IMG/VR virus record: IMGVR_UViG_3300044640_001869
Location: 62,001-126,000 of that record
DNA: 64,000 nucleotides
Strand: one strand, 5' to 3'
Source of the DNA: a virus
Shown here: positions 8,550 through 17,458 of the stretch, piece by piece
Layout of the letters: each line of letters begins with the position of its first letter
Numbering within the stretch: position 1 is the first letter of the stretch
The notes under the pieces: generated by a model
Told to the model about the DNA's origin: nothing
Databases searched by the model: none
Seen by the model: the letters and a program-made list of their open reading frames with translations, nothing else
Program-made: the position numbers and the translations under genes

Positions 8550-8828
8550 ATGAAAAAAATTAAATGGTTATTCACTGAATTAATGAATATGTATTCAGCA
8601 AGAACATCTTACTTTTCTAAAAAAAGAATTGAGTCAGGTATCGCATTTGTAATCGCACAATGGGGTATGATTTTCTTCTTATTGGAAAAACATTCGACAT
8701 TAAGTATGGGTGAATTTTTACTTTGGGCTACCGCCGAATTCGCAGTTGCGGGATGGATGATTAGTAAAATTCAAAAAGAAAAATCAACCAATACTGAAAA
8801 CACTGATGAAACAGAAAACCCTCAATAA
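8550..8828 (+). CDS. Small membrane protein, holin-like
   Basis: 92 residues: an amphipathic basic N-terminus, two membrane helices (about 32-50 and 55-75: SGIAFVIAQWGMIFFLL; FLLWATAEFAVAGWMI) and a charged tail KIQKEKSTNTENTDETEN. Topology and size suit a class II holin; no holin-specific signature exists to confirm it, and the endolysin is 8 kb away. It has a TATTTAT box 14 nt upstream, as the endolysin gene does. Confidence 0.65.
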   Translation: MKKIKWLFTELMNMYSARTSYFSKKRIESGIAFVIAQWGMIFFLLEKHSTLSMGEFLLWATAEFAVAGWMISKIQKEKSTNTENTDETENPQ

Positions 8829-8842
8829 AGAGGGTTTTTTTA
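8813..8842. terminator. Bidirectional terminator
   Basis: AACCCTC (8817-8823) / GAGGGTT (8830-8836) with an A-rich left and T-run right side; it overlaps the last codons of the membrane protein gene. Confidence 0.8.
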
Positions 8843-9358
8843 TTTTAGAAAATCAATAATTTTATCTTTAACTCCGGATTGTTTGATTCCTTCATTATAT
8901 GGTCGTTTAGTTTGAACGAAATTTTCTAATTTAGATAAGTCCATATCATCAACCGCAACCCAATGTGTTACTTCAGGATGGTCTTCCAAATACTTTTTAA
9001 TTTCTAATACTCGTATTTCCTCGAAATCAAGAGTCGCTTTTAATAAATGTTCCGCACCCTCATCAAAAGTCTTTAAATTAGGTGTGTAGTCAATTGGTGG
9101 TTTAATTCCACGGGTAACAAACATTTTTTTCATTTGTTCTAATGTCCCTTGTAATTTCCAATCTGATGATATAACAAGTTCACAACCGGTAATATCAACA
9201 ATACTGTTTAATAGTTTAACCGCCTTAACATCAAAGTTATCCATTCGGATATCCAATGGTGTTTCAGGGTTACTATCAAACCCCACTTTCTTAAAACGTC
9301 CACCCCAATTACTCGACAAACAGATAACTCCGTCGTGGTCTAAAAATAATACTTTCAT
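8840..9358 (-). CDS. HAD-like hydrolase
   Basis: 172 residues with HAD motif I FLDHDGVIC (D7, D9), motif II VISSDWK and an acidic motif VAVDDMD typical of the short HAD proteins of phages (RNA-repair HAD family and relatives). No large cap domain, so probably a small-substrate phosphatase or a polynucleotide 3'-phosphatase-like enzyme. It lies 3 nt downstream of the C39-like gene and is probably co-transcribed with it. Confidence 0.75.
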   Translation of the reverse strand: MKVLFLDHDGVICLSSNWGGRFKKVGFDSNPETPLDIRMDNFDVKAVKLLNSIVDITGCELVISSDWKLQGTLEQMKKMFVTRGIKPPIDYTPNLKTFDEGAEHLLKATLDFEEIRVLEIKKYLEDHPEVTHWVAVDDMDLSKLENFVQTKRPYNEGIKQSGVKDKIIDFLK

Positions 9359-9361
9359 AAT

Positions 9362-9844
9362 TTATTTAATTTGGTATGCGAAATATATCTCTTTTCTCAA
9401 TTTTATTGCGTCTTCGTAGTTACCGATAACCACACCATTCTTGATTGTGAATGCGTGTCCTTTAACTATGATGAAGAATGTTCCTTCAGGGTATTTCTTA
9501 ATGAATGTCCCAACAGTCATTTTTCTTTTAACAACCTCACCCTTTACTTTAACATCGTAATGTAATGCTCCGTATGTTCCACCAATCGGTTTAATTTTCT
9601 TGTAATTACAAGTATAACGAACTTCCGCCAATTTGTTAAGTGTTGCGAATGTACCACGAGTTCCTTGTCTTGGTTGTCTACCAAATTTCTCAGAGATAAT
9701 CTTCCACGCCTTGTCATATGGAATATCAAACGATGACGCAAATGCTCTTACAACACAATCATTAGTTTCAGATTTAGCGATTTTTGACTCGTCGTATCCT
9801 TTAATCGCTTTAGATGTTATTTCGTATGGTGCTTTCGTTTTCAT
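9362..9844 (-). CDS. Papain/C39-like cysteine protease-like protein
   Basis: 160 residues. SETNDCVVRAFASSFDIPY (C30 in an N-D-C helix start) and KGHAFTIKNGVVIGN (about 127-141) give the Cys...His arrangement of peptidase C39/papain-like folds common in phages. Whether it is proteolytic or a binding fold is unknown. CAAAGATA (TATCTTTG on the coding strand) lies exactly 4 nt upstream of the start, predicting a leaderless message. Confidence 0.65.
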   Translation of the reverse strand: MKTKAPYEITSKAIKGYDESKIAKSETNDCVVRAFASSFDIPYDKAWKIISEKFGRQPRQGTRGTFATLNKLAEVRYTCNYKKIKPIGGTYGALHYDVKVKGEVVKRKMTVGTFIKKYPEGTFFIIVKGHAFTIKNGVVIGNYEDAIKLRKEIYFAYQIK

Positions 9845-9848
9845 ATCT

Positions 9849-9856
9849 CAAAGATA
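9849..9856 (-). promoter_or_regulatory. TAnnTTTG box, 4 nt from start at 9844
   Basis: Coding strand reads TATCTTTG, then 4 nt, then ATG of the C39-like gene. Confidence 0.6.
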
Positions 9857-9857
9857 T

Positions 9858-9898
9858 AAAAAATCCCCAAAGTAAAACAACCTTGGGGATAAATTTTT
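9858..9898 (-). terminator. dnaK terminator
   Basis: ATCCCCAA (9863-9870) / TTGGGGAT (9883-9890), with a T-run on the minus strand beyond the stem, just after the dnaK stop codon. Confidence 0.8.
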
Positions 9899-9912
9899 TC
9901 TAAAACTATTGA

Positions 9913-11772
9913 CTATTTCACTTCGTCAAATTCCACATCAGAAAAATCACTATCATTCACCTCATCAGTTACATTTGACTCATCATACAAGTTTTGAGAT
10001 ACTGATTGGAACTTAGTATTGACTGATTCAATTTTCGACTCCAAAACGTCTAATTCTCGTTTCTCAACAGATTCTTTTAAACTTGAAACCAATTCAGTTA
10101 ATTCTGTTTTATCAGTTTCTGAGATTTTATCTTCCAAATCTTTAATTGATTTTTCAGATTGGAACACAACACTGTCAGCTTTATTAATTAATTCAACCTC
10201 CTCACGTAATTTGTTATCGTTTTCAGCATTTGCTTCAGCTTCAGATTTCATTCTTTCAATTTCTTCTTTAGACAATCCTGAAGACGCTTCAATTTTAATT
10301 GATTGAACTTTGTTTGTTCCTTTATCCAACGCAGATACATTAATGATACCGTTAGCGTCAATATCAAAAGTTACTTCGATTTGCGGAACACCTCTTTGTG
10401 ATGGTGGAATATCAGTCAATTGGAATTTACCAATAGTTTTGTTGTCCTTAGCCATCGCTCTTTCCCCTTGTAATACGTGGATATCAACACTTGGTTGGTT
10501 ATCAACTGCCGTAGAGAATACTTGTGATTTTTTAGTTGGGATTGTTGTGTTAGATTCAATTAATTTAGTGAATACACCTCCCATAGTTTCGATACCTAAT
10601 GAAAGTGGGGTAACATCTAATAATAACACGTCTTTTACATCACCAGCTAATACACCACCTTGGATTGCCGCACCTAACGCAACTACCTCATCAGGGTTAA
10701 CACCTTTTGAAGGTTCTTTACCAAAGAATTTTTTAACGGCCTCCTGAATTGCTGGAATTCTTGTTGTTCCACCTACTAAAATAACTTCATCAATATCGGT
10801 TACTTTAATACCCGCACTTTTCAACGCACTTTCACACGGTTTAATAGTTCTGTCAACTAATGGTTGAACTAATTGTTCGAATTTAGATTTACTTAAAGAA
10901 GTTACTAAGTGTTTTGGAACACCATCAACCGGCATTAAGTAAGGTAAGTTAATTTCTGTTGATGAGGTTGATGATAACTCAATTTTCGCTTTCTCAGCAG
11001 CCTCTTTTAATCTTTGTAACGCCATTGGGTCTTTACTAACATCAATACCATTTTCATCTTTGAAGATTCCTACTAAGTAATCAATAATTGTTTGGTCGAA
11101 GTCATCACCACCTAAGTGAGTGTCCCCATCTGTTGACATTACTTCAAATACTCCGTCACCTAATTCAAGGATTGAAACATCATGCGTACCCCCACCGCAA
11201 TCAAATACAACAACAACAGCGTCTTTTGATTTCTTATCTAAACCGTAAGCCAATGCCGCAGCGGTTGGTTCGTTGATAATACGTCTAACAGTTAAACCTG
11301 CGATTTCACCAGCTTCTTTTGTTGCTTGTCTTTGTGCGTCATTAAAGTAAGCAGGAACAGTAATAACCGCTTCAGTTACAGTTGACCCCAAATAATCTTC
11401 CGCAGTTTTTTTCATCTTTTGTAAGATAGTTGCTGAAATTTCTTGTGGTGAAAATTCTTTATTATCAATTTTTACTCTTGGGGAATTGTTTTTCCCTTTA
11501 ATTACAGAATATGGAACTTTTGTAGTTTCATTCACACATTCATCAAATGATGAACCCATAAAACGTTTAACAGAATAAACCGTATTAGTTGGGTTAGTAA
11601 CTGATTGTCTTTTAGCAGGGTCACCAACTTTTCTTTCTTCATTAACAAATCCAACTACTGATGGTGTTGTTCTTTTTCCCTCACTGTTAGGGATTACAAC
11701 AGGTTCATTCCCTTCCATTACGGCAACACACGAATTCGTAGTTCCTAAGTCAATTCCAATAATTTTACTCAT
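9913..11772 (-). CDS. dnaK: Hsp70 chaperone DnaK
   Basis: 619 residues, close to the usual 610-640. Phosphate-1 motif [14 protein letters not shown] at the N-terminus, [10 protein letters not shown] and the connect region near 170-180, phosphate-2 [19 protein letters not shown] near 190-205, adenosine motif [17 protein letters not shown] near 330-345, then substrate-binding and lid domains ending in an acidic tail with EV instead of [13 protein letters not shown] replaces the usual FDLGGGTFD. Cytoplasmic ATP-dependent folding chaperone; no DnaJ or GrpE is encoded here, so it must use host partners. A TGACA-N3-TGTCA palindrome lies 67 nt upstream. Confidence 0.97.
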   Translation of the reverse strand: MSKIIGIDLGTTNSCVAVMEGNEPVVIPNSEGKRTTPSVVGFVNEERKVGDPAKRQSVTNPTNTVYSVKRFMGSSFDECVNETTKVPYSVIKGKNNSPRVKIDNKEFSPQEISATILQKMKKTAEDYLGSTVTEAVITVPAYFNDAQRQATKEAGEIAGLTVRRIINEPTAAALAYGLDKKSKDAVVVVFDCGGGTHDVSILELGDGVFEVMSTDGDTHLGGDDFDQTIIDYLVGIFKDENGIDVSKDPMALQRLKEAAEKAKIELSSTSSTEINLPYLMPVDGVPKHLVTSLSKSKFEQLVQPLVDRTIKPCESALKSAGIKVTDIDEVILVGGTTRIPAIQEAVKKFFGKEPSKGVNPDEVVALGAAIQGGVLAGDVKDVLLLDVTPLSLGIETMGGVFTKLIESNTTIPTKKSQVFSTAVDNQPSVDIHVLQGERAMAKDNKTIGKFQLTDIPPSQRGVPQIEVTFDIDANGIINVSALDKGTNKVQSIKIEASSGLSKEEIERMKSEAEANAENDNKLREEVELINKADSVVFQSEKSIKDLEDKISETDKTELTELVSSLKESVEKRELDVLESKIESVNTKFQSVSQNLYDESNVTDEVNDSDFSDVEFDEVK

Positions 11773-11838
11773 ACTTTTTTTATTAATTTATTTATTATTG
11801 ATTGATAATATAACAAAACTATGCCAATAGGTCAAGTA

Positions 11839-11851
11839 TGACAAATTGTCA
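11839..11851. promoter_or_regulatory. TGACA-N3-TGTCA palindrome upstream of dnaK
   Basis: TGACAAATTGTCA lies between divergent dnaK and the 53-residue gene, with further half-sites (TTTGTCAGG, TTGACAG) over the next 70 nt. The same 13-mer pattern occurs three times at 47.2-48.1 kb. Probably an operator for a phage regulator. Confidence 0.5.
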
Positions 11852-11894
11852 GTTAAAAAAAATAATTTGTCAGGTTTTTTAATAAAAAAATACT

Positions 11895-11902
11895 TATATT
11901 TG
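11895..11902 (+). promoter_or_regulatory. TATATTTG box before gene at 11921
   Basis: TATATTTG with 18 nt to the ATG; TTTG at 11866-11869 is a possible -33 element, although the spacing is long. Confidence 0.55.
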
Positions 11903-11920
11903 ACAAAATAATTGACAGAT

Positions 11921-12082
11921 ATGGCGAAAGAAGTAAAAATAGAACATAAGAAGTGGGAAAAAGTCCACGAGTTTGAAGATTATATCACTATTTGGAAATA
12001 TGATAGTAAAAGAAGTATGGTTAACCCATATGAAGTTGAGGTTAAATATAAAACGGTAAAAAAGGTGGTTAAGAAAGATTAA
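11921..12082 (+). CDS. Small basic protein, 53 residues
   Basis: ATG at 11921 follows a TATATTTG promoter box. The product is lysine-rich (16 K) with FEDYITIWKYD in the middle and a basic end KTVKKVVKKD. It overlaps the convergent gene at 12079 by 4 nt. No family recognised; charge and size are those of small nucleic-acid-binding or host-takeover peptides. Confidence 0.6.
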   Translation: MAKEVKIEHKKWEKVHEFEDYITIWKYDSKRSMVNPYEVEVKYKTVKKVVKKD

Positions 12083-12756
12083 TCTTTATCTTTAGTTGCG
12101 TATTTTACACCCATTATTGTCCCAACGATACTAAATGCGTTAGTTAATAGGATTCCGAACATATTACTCCAAGCTGGTCCGATTGTGTTAACTTCTTTAC
12201 CCATCACAATTGAGAATACATACATTGCGGTTGTAATAACTGCAACAAACATAATAACACCTAAGGCTACTTTAACAATATTACCCATTAATTCTGTTTG
12301 GGTTTTTTTCTGTAACAAATCTAAATCAGAAAGTGCGTTTGCTTTAGCGTGCTCCGCCTCTTCTCTTGCAGATTCAGTTCGTTTCATTTCTTCTTGGAGT
12401 TCTAATTGAATTCTCTCATTTTCATCTTTCCAAGATAATAGTTCGGTATTTTGAGATTCAATTTGTTTCTTAGATGTTTCGACATTTTCTAAGGTTATTT
12501 GTAATTCTTCTAATATTCGGGTATTCTCGGTATTTAAATTTTCAAGTTCGGTATTTTTGTTTTGAATTTGTTTAGTTATATCTAAACGTTTTTTTCTTGA
12601 TTCTTTATCTTTATCAATACAGGATTTAATGTATTGAGAAAACTCAGAATCTTCTTCAGAATCAACTACTTTCAATAAATTACCTTCAAGGCCAATATTC
12701 TTGGCCTTGTAAAGGTCTAATAATTGTTTTTTAGTATTTGCACTAAACTTTATCAT
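12079..12756 (-). CDS. Coiled-coil protein with two C-terminal membrane helices
   Basis: 225 residues. Residues 1-50 form a small helical domain, 50-155 a long coiled coil rich in Q/E/K, then two membrane helices (about 158-183 and 195-217) and a KDKD end. It is the last gene of an overlapping four-gene operon (ATGA junction with the receiver gene). It may be the membrane anchor or effector of the signalling cassette. No known family assigned. Confidence 0.75.
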   Translation of the reverse strand: MIKFSANTKKQLLDLYKAKNIGLEGNLLKVVDSEEDSEFSQYIKSCIDKDKESRKKRLDITKQIQNKNTELENLNTENTRILEELQITLENVETSKKQIESQNTELLSWKDENERIQLELQEEMKRTESAREEAEHAKANALSDLDLLQKKTQTELMGNIVKVALGVIMFVAVITTAMYVFSIVMGKEVNTIGPAWSNMFGILLTNAFSIVGTIMGVKYATKDKD

Positions 12757-13190
12757 TTGTAAACTTTAAATGTTTGTGTTCTATTTTTAAAATTTGGGTA
12801 ATCTGTTCTGAACTCTTCTAATCTTGGTTCAATTTCATCTGATTTAACTAACCAAAACTGTGCTCCGGCTTGTACCGCTTTCGCTTGTTCTGATGGTTCA
12901 TTTGATGATGAAATAATTCCAATAACAACGTGGTTACCGTATTCAAAATTTATCTTTCTAACTAATTCAATCCCATCAAATGCTGAACCAATTAAATTTA
13001 AATCCACAAATACACATTCAGGTTTTTCTTTATGGTCACCTGAATCAAACCATTGTTTAAACATCCTTGCGGCTTCATCAGAACTGTTCACAGATTTTAG
13101 TGATAAACTAATATCTAATAATGAACATGCGTCCTCAAATACTAAGTGGAATAAATCCTCGTCATCAACTAATAAGATTGATTCTATCAT
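12753..13190 (-). CDS. Single-domain response regulator (receiver)
   Basis: 145 residues. The acidic pocket is LLVDDED (D9-D12), the phosphoacceptor D63 lies in CVFVDLNL, the conserved Ser/Thr is in IISSS (94-96), and K116 is in FWLVKSDE. No output domain follows, as in CheY/Spo0F-type receivers. It probably takes phosphate from the histidine kinase encoded two genes upstream. It overlaps the patatin gene by 26 nt, tight coupling that suggests fixed stoichiometry. Confidence 0.9.
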   Translation of the reverse strand: MIESILLVDDEDLFHLVFEDACSLLDISLSLKSVNSSDEAARMFKQWFDSGDHKEKPECVFVDLNLIGSAFDGIELVRKINFEYGNHVVIGIISSSNEPSEQAKAVQAGAQFWLVKSDEIEPRLEEFRTDYPNFKNRTQTFKVYK

Positions 13191-14157
13191 TACCTAACTT
13201 TTTTAAAAATTCTTTTATTTCGTTTAATTTATTAACGTTCTTTAAAACTTGAGTGTTTACTCTACTAATCAAATAATTTGTCGTTTCAATTCTTGAATCT
13301 GACATATCACTTTTACTTTCATCATCTATTGTTACCTGAACACGTAGATAATTGTCTAAGAACTCGTTACACTCATAATCAACAACTTTTGAGGTTGCTT
13401 GTGACATAACATCGGTGATTGGTTTAACCCAATCTTTTAACCCCCAGCTCTTAGTTTCTTTAACTCCTAAGTTTTCTGTATAAATACCTGTACCTAAAGA
13501 AAATAATGAGATATCCTCAACATTAATTTCACCAAACCCATAAGTATTTCTTACGACATCCGATATACCTACCAATGAGGGGTTATTTACAAACACACCA
13601 CCATCTATACAAGTTCTTAACTTACCACCATAATTCATTTCATATGAAGGTAAATAAGTTGGTGCCGCTGATGTTGCTCTACAAACATCTTTCAGTAAAC
13701 AATCATAACCTACTTCATTTGATTTACGACTTTTAAACATTACAACTTCATTATTTCTAATATCATATGATGTTACAATAATTGGTTTTAATGTGTTACT
13801 CAATTTTAATGTTTGAAAGTAATTTGACAACTCATTGTCTAATCCTTCAGGACAAAATTTAGGATTGAATACCGAATTGATTTTATTGAAGATATTATTT
13901 TTATATGGGAAAATCACATTACCTTTTGTGGTGTATAATTCAATCAATTTGTCAATTGACAATACCGGAGTTTTACCGTCTTTACTTGCGGTTAATCCAC
14001 AAGCGATTATACCACCTGTTGACGTTCCAACTATTAAATCAAATAACTCGTAAATTTTCTTTCCGGTTATTTTCTCAACTTCTTTTAATATCAATAGGGG
14101 GATTAGACCTCTAAGTCCTCCACCATCTATTGATAGTATTTTAAATTTTTTACTCAT
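13165..14157 (-). CDS. Patatin-like phospholipase
   Basis: 330 residues with a full patatin catalytic set: oxyanion loop DGGGLRG (D11-G17), nucleophile elbow GTSTGG (S46), conserved ATSAAPTYLPS (161-171) and catalytic Asp in CIDGGVFVNNP (D185). Patatins hydrolyse membrane phospholipids; in CBASS (CapV) and related immune systems they kill the infected cell on activation. Here it overlaps both kinase and receiver genes, so its activity may be under two-component control. No cyclase gene is adjacent. Confidence 0.92.
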   Translation of the reverse strand: MSKKFKILSIDGGGLRGLIPLLILKEVEKITGKKIYELFDLIVGTSTGGIIACGLTASKDGKTPVLSIDKLIELYTTKGNVIFPYKNNIFNKINSVFNPKFCPEGLDNELSNYFQTLKLSNTLKPIIVTSYDIRNNEVVMFKSRKSNEVGYDCLLKDVCRATSAAPTYLPSYEMNYGGKLRTCIDGGVFVNNPSLVGISDVVRNTYGFGEINVEDISLFSLGTGIYTENLGVKETKSWGLKDWVKPITDVMSQATSKVVDYECNEFLDNYLRVQVTIDDESKSDMSDSRIETTNYLISRVNTQVLKNVNKLNEIKEFLKKLGNDRINLIS

Positions 14158-15923
14158 TTTATTTTAATTGTTAATTTAGTTCCCACTTCATTTTTTTCAC
14201 ATTTAATAGTGAAACCGTGTTCGTGTAGGATTGCGATACAAATATTTAAACCTAAACCTGTACCTGATTCTTTTTGACCGTCTTTTCTATTATATGGTAA
14301 TGACAAGTGTTCAAATTCTTCTTGTGTCATACCTCTACCATTATCTTGTATTGCAATATTTTCTTCATTTTCCATAAAGATAGCAACCATTTTAGCGTCA
14401 GAATCGTTATACTTTAAACCATTACGGATTAGATTATCAATCGCGGTACAGAATAATGATTCGTTAATTTCTATTGTTGGTAACCAATCTATCGCCACTT
14501 GACTTGAATAAGCTGTTGAGGATAGGTAAGCGTTTAAGACATCTTTAAGATTATGAGTTTCCTTAGTTAAAACAACATCAGTCTTAACCAAATTGGTAAA
14601 TTCATAAACTCCCTTGTAAACTTTTTGAGTATGTTTCAAACCTTCCTTCAACATTTTAAGTGGGGCCTCCAATTTTAATGTTTCAATATCTTCAGGTTTT
14701 AATCTTCGTTCTAATGAACTAATACCTCTTGGGATGTATGTATTAATCCCTGAGTGCATATCGTGTCTTAGAATCTTCGCGGCGTGTTCTAGATACGTGT
14801 TCTTTTTATTAATTTCCGCAATGTTTTTATGGATTTCAGTTACGTCTTGTCTAATTGAGGTATAACCTTTTAGTTTACCATTATCAACATCAAATTCGGC
14901 TTTAATATATGTATCAACCCAATATAATTCACCATCTTTATTTTTATTGATAACCAAGTCATTCCAAATTTTACCTGACTTCACAGTTTTATACATATTA
15001 GACCAATATTTCTTATCGTGAATGTTAGAATTAACAATTCTATGGTCTTTACCCAAACATTCTTCCAATGACCATCCTGATACCTCTTCGAATTTTTTGT
15101 TCACATATGTAATTTTACCTCTTTTATCTGCTTTACTAACCAATACTGATGAATCAACAAAATGTTCGAACTCAGATAATTCATTTTTAAGTTCATTACC
15201 TTCTTCCACAGAATATGCGAATGAATACAATGATGATAACATTTCAGCGAAATTTACTTCCACTTTATGCCATTCTCTAACGGTATAACTTTCAATACAA
15301 ATAACACCAATAACTTCTCCCTTATAAATAATTGGAACGTCTAACATTGCTCTAATACCAAGGGGTCCTGAATACGTTTCTTTAAAACAACTTGTTGCAG
15401 GATGTAAGTCAACATCATTCGCAATAATGATTGGGTTAGTTTTTAACCCTTCGAAATACGGTTTAAAATCCTTCTCAAATATTTCAACACCTTGAAACCA
15501 TTCATCGTCTTTTTTCTCGTATAATTGTTCACAAACAATCCCGTTATTTTTTTTGTTATATAACCAAATAGAACATCTGTCGGCACATATACTATTAGTA
15601 ACTTCTTTAGTTAATAATTTAGCACCTTCATTAACATTTCCCTCATAGAATAAATGGTTGTGTGTCTGAGATATTAAAGTTTCATTTAAATTTCTAGCAT
15701 AAAAGTTTAATTTAACCGATTCTTTATTTTTTTTCACATAATCATAAATTATTTTGAAAAAAAGAGGGATAAATAAAACAAAACAGATAAATTCAGCCCA
15801 CATCACTGAATTACATAGGGGTAGAAAATTAAACACCACTAAAAGTTTTATTATCAAAAACATTGTCATCACAACTACTGAGGTGTAAAAACAGTATCGT
15901 GTGTTTTTTTCTAGTGATATCAT
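14154..15923 (-). CDS. GAF-PAS sensor histidine kinase
   Basis: 589 residues: two membrane helices (about 11-32 and 42-60), a GAF domain (about 85-238, with IRAMLDVPIIYKGEVIGVIC), a PAS domain (about 250-366, ending YTSIRQDVTE), an H-box ILRHDMHSG (H387), an N-box AIDNLIRNGLKYN, a G1 box IQDNGRGM and a G2 box GTGLGLNI. All catalytic motifs appear intact. Histidine kinases are rare on phages. First gene of the operon; its ATGA overlap with the patatin gene implies translational coupling. Confidence 0.93.
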   Translation of the reverse strand: MISLEKNTRYCFYTSVVVMTMFLIIKLLVVFNFLPLCNSVMWAEFICFVLFIPLFFKIIYDYVKKNKESVKLNFYARNLNETLISQTHNHLFYEGNVNEGAKLLTKEVTNSICADRCSIWLYNKKNNGIVCEQLYEKKDDEWFQGVEIFEKDFKPYFEGLKTNPIIIANDVDLHPATSCFKETYSGPLGIRAMLDVPIIYKGEVIGVICIESYTVREWHKVEVNFAEMLSSLYSFAYSVEEGNELKNELSEFEHFVDSSVLVSKADKRGKITYVNKKFEEVSGWSLEECLGKDHRIVNSNIHDKKYWSNMYKTVKSGKIWNDLVINKNKDGELYWVDTYIKAEFDVDNGKLKGYTSIRQDVTEIHKNIAEINKKNTYLEHAAKILRHDMHSGINTYIPRGISSLERRLKPEDIETLKLEAPLKMLKEGLKHTQKVYKGVYEFTNLVKTDVVLTKETHNLKDVLNAYLSSTAYSSQVAIDWLPTIEINESLFCTAIDNLIRNGLKYNDSDAKMVAIFMENEENIAIQDNGRGMTQEEFEHLSLPYNRKDGQKESGTGLGLNICIAILHEHGFTIKCEKNEVGTKLTIKIK

Positions 15924-15958
15924 AATTAACTATTTACTTTATAAATATTTTATAAAAC

Positions 15959-15993
15959 AAAAAACCCCCATCAATTAAGATGAGGGTTAACAA
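15959..15993 (-). terminator. Terminator after YceI-like gene
   Basis: AACCCCCATC (15963-15972) / GATGAGGGTT (15979-15988) with a T-run on the minus strand. Confidence 0.8.
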
Positions 15994-16009
15994 AGATACT
16001 AATAACAAA

Positions 16010-16540
16010 TTACGCCATCACAACCTCAATAAATTGCACACTTGCAATTAATTTTACTTCATCGGATACTAATAAACCACCTTTATCGGTTGTTGCGTTG
16101 AATGTAAGTCCAAATTCTGAACGTTTAATTGTTCCTGTTAATTCAAACCCGTGTTTTTTGTTACCATATAAGTCAGTGTCATTACCATTGTATTCACCAA
16201 CCAATGTAACTTCTTTCTCAACACCGTGGATATTCAATAATCCTGTTACGTTGTATGTATTATTTTCCAATACAACATTTGTTGATTTAAAAGCTAATTT
16301 AGGGTAACTCTCAGCGTCGAAGAAATCAGGAGATTTAAGGTGGTTGTCTCTATCTACAACACTTGTTGTGATAGAATTTACGTCAGCTTCAAAACTAATT
16401 TGAGCATCTGTAAAATCTTCTTTTTCTGCAGTAATTTCTGCGGTAAACTCTGTGAAACGACCTGTAACGGTTGAAATCATTAAATGTTTCACTTTAAACT
16501 CAATCTCTGAATGGAGATTATCAATAACAAATTTAGACAT
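16010..16540 (-). CDS. YceI-family lipid-binding protein
   Basis: 176 residues: FVIDNLHSEIEFKVKHLMIS at the start, GRFTEFTAEI, ADVNSITTSVVDRDNHLKSP, then DFFDAESYPKLAFKS and KRSEFGLTFNA. This is a full YceI beta-barrel, which in known members binds isoprenoid chains. No signal peptide, so it would be cytoplasmic, unlike many bacterial YceI proteins. It has its own terminator. Role in a phage is unknown. Confidence 0.92.
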   Translation of the reverse strand: MSKFVIDNLHSEIEFKVKHLMISTVTGRFTEFTAEITAEKEDFTDAQISFEADVNSITTSVVDRDNHLKSPDFFDAESYPKLAFKSTNVVLENNTYNVTGLLNIHGVEKEVTLVGEYNGNDTDLYGNKKHGFELTGTIKRSEFGLTFNATTDKGGLLVSDEVKLIASVQFIEVVMA

Positions 16541-16583
16541 ATTTTAATATAGTTTTATAATCAAATATTAATCATTTCAAAAG

Positions 16584-16590
16584 TATTTAT
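16584..16590 (+). promoter_or_regulatory. TATTTAT box, 22 nt from endolysin start
   Basis: Endolysins are normally late, which ties this box to late expression. Confidence 0.5.
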
Positions 16591-16612
16591 CAATAATAAA
16601 AACGATAAAGTT

Positions 16613-17431
16613 ATGTTAAAAATTGGTTCAACAGGGGAAGACGTTAAATTACTACAAACGAAGTTAGGTTTAAACCCCGACGGTATTTTTGGTCCAGGGA
16701 CTGAAAAAAAAGTTAAAGAATGGCAAAGAAGTAATGGATTAGTTGATGATGGTATTGTCGGACAATTATCTTGGGATAAATTAAAATTAGGAACTATGAT
16801 TAAGGAAGATGTTGTTAATCCTAAAAATACAACATTCAAACTTGATAAGTTAGTTGGTGTTGTTCCCGGAACAGTTATTAATCAAATTGATGAGGTTGCT
16901 AAAAAATTCAACATTACATCACCTTTAAGATTGGCTCACTTCTTATCACAATGTGCTCACGAAAGTGGTAGTTTTAGAGCAGTTGAGGAAAACTTAAATT
17001 ACTCATCTGACGGATTAAAGAAAGTGTTTGGTAAATATTTTCCTGGTAATCTATCTGAATCATACGCTAAAAAACCTGAAAAAATTGCTTCACGAGTTTA
17101 TGGTGATAGAATGGGGAATGGTTCTGAATTAACTATGGAAGGTTTTAAATTTCGTGGTAGAGGATATATCCAATTAACCGGTAAATCTAATTATGTAAAC
17201 TTCACTAAGTTTATTGGTGAAGATTGTGTGAGTAATCCTGATTTGGTATCAACTAAATACCCATTAGCATCTGCGGCTTATTTCTTTAACTCTAACGGTC
17301 TTTGGAGTATCTGTGATAAAGGAATTAGTGACGATGTTGTAAAACAACTAACCAAAAGAATAAATGGTGGAACTAATGGTTTAGCTGATAGACTAAAGAA
17401 ATTTAAAGAATACTATAATTTACTGAAATAA
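16613..17431 (+). CDS. Endolysin: PG-binding domain plus GH19
   Basis: 272 residues. Residues 4-57 form a peptidoglycan-binding_1 domain (GSTGEDVKLLQTKLGL, DGIFGPGTEKKVKEWQ). Residues 75-272 are a GH19 lysozyme/chitinase-like domain with the catalytic Glu in CAHESGSF (E117), EENLNYS, and the signature FRGRGYIQLTGKSNYVNF. No signal peptide, so it needs a holin or equivalent. A TATTTAT box 22 nt upstream marks it as probably late; a strong terminator follows. Confidence 0.93.
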   Translation: MLKIGSTGEDVKLLQTKLGLNPDGIFGPGTEKKVKEWQRSNGLVDDGIVGQLSWDKLKLGTMIKEDVVNPKNTTFKLDKLVGVVPGTVINQIDEVAKKFNITSPLRLAHFLSQCAHESGSFRAVEENLNYSSDGLKKVFGKYFPGNLSESYAKKPEKIASRVYGDRMGNGSELTMEGFKFRGRGYIQLTGKSNYVNFTKFIGEDCVSNPDLVSTKYPLASAAYFFNSNGLWSICDKGISDDVVKQLTKRINGGTNGLADRLKKFKEYYNLLK

Positions 17432-17432
17432 T

Positions 17433-17458
17433 AAAACCCCCTTAATTGGGGGTTTTTT
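17433..17458. terminator. Bidirectional terminator
   Basis: AACCCCC-TTAATT-GGGGGTT between convergent genes; the same stem and loop recur at 21.2 kb. Confidence 0.85.
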
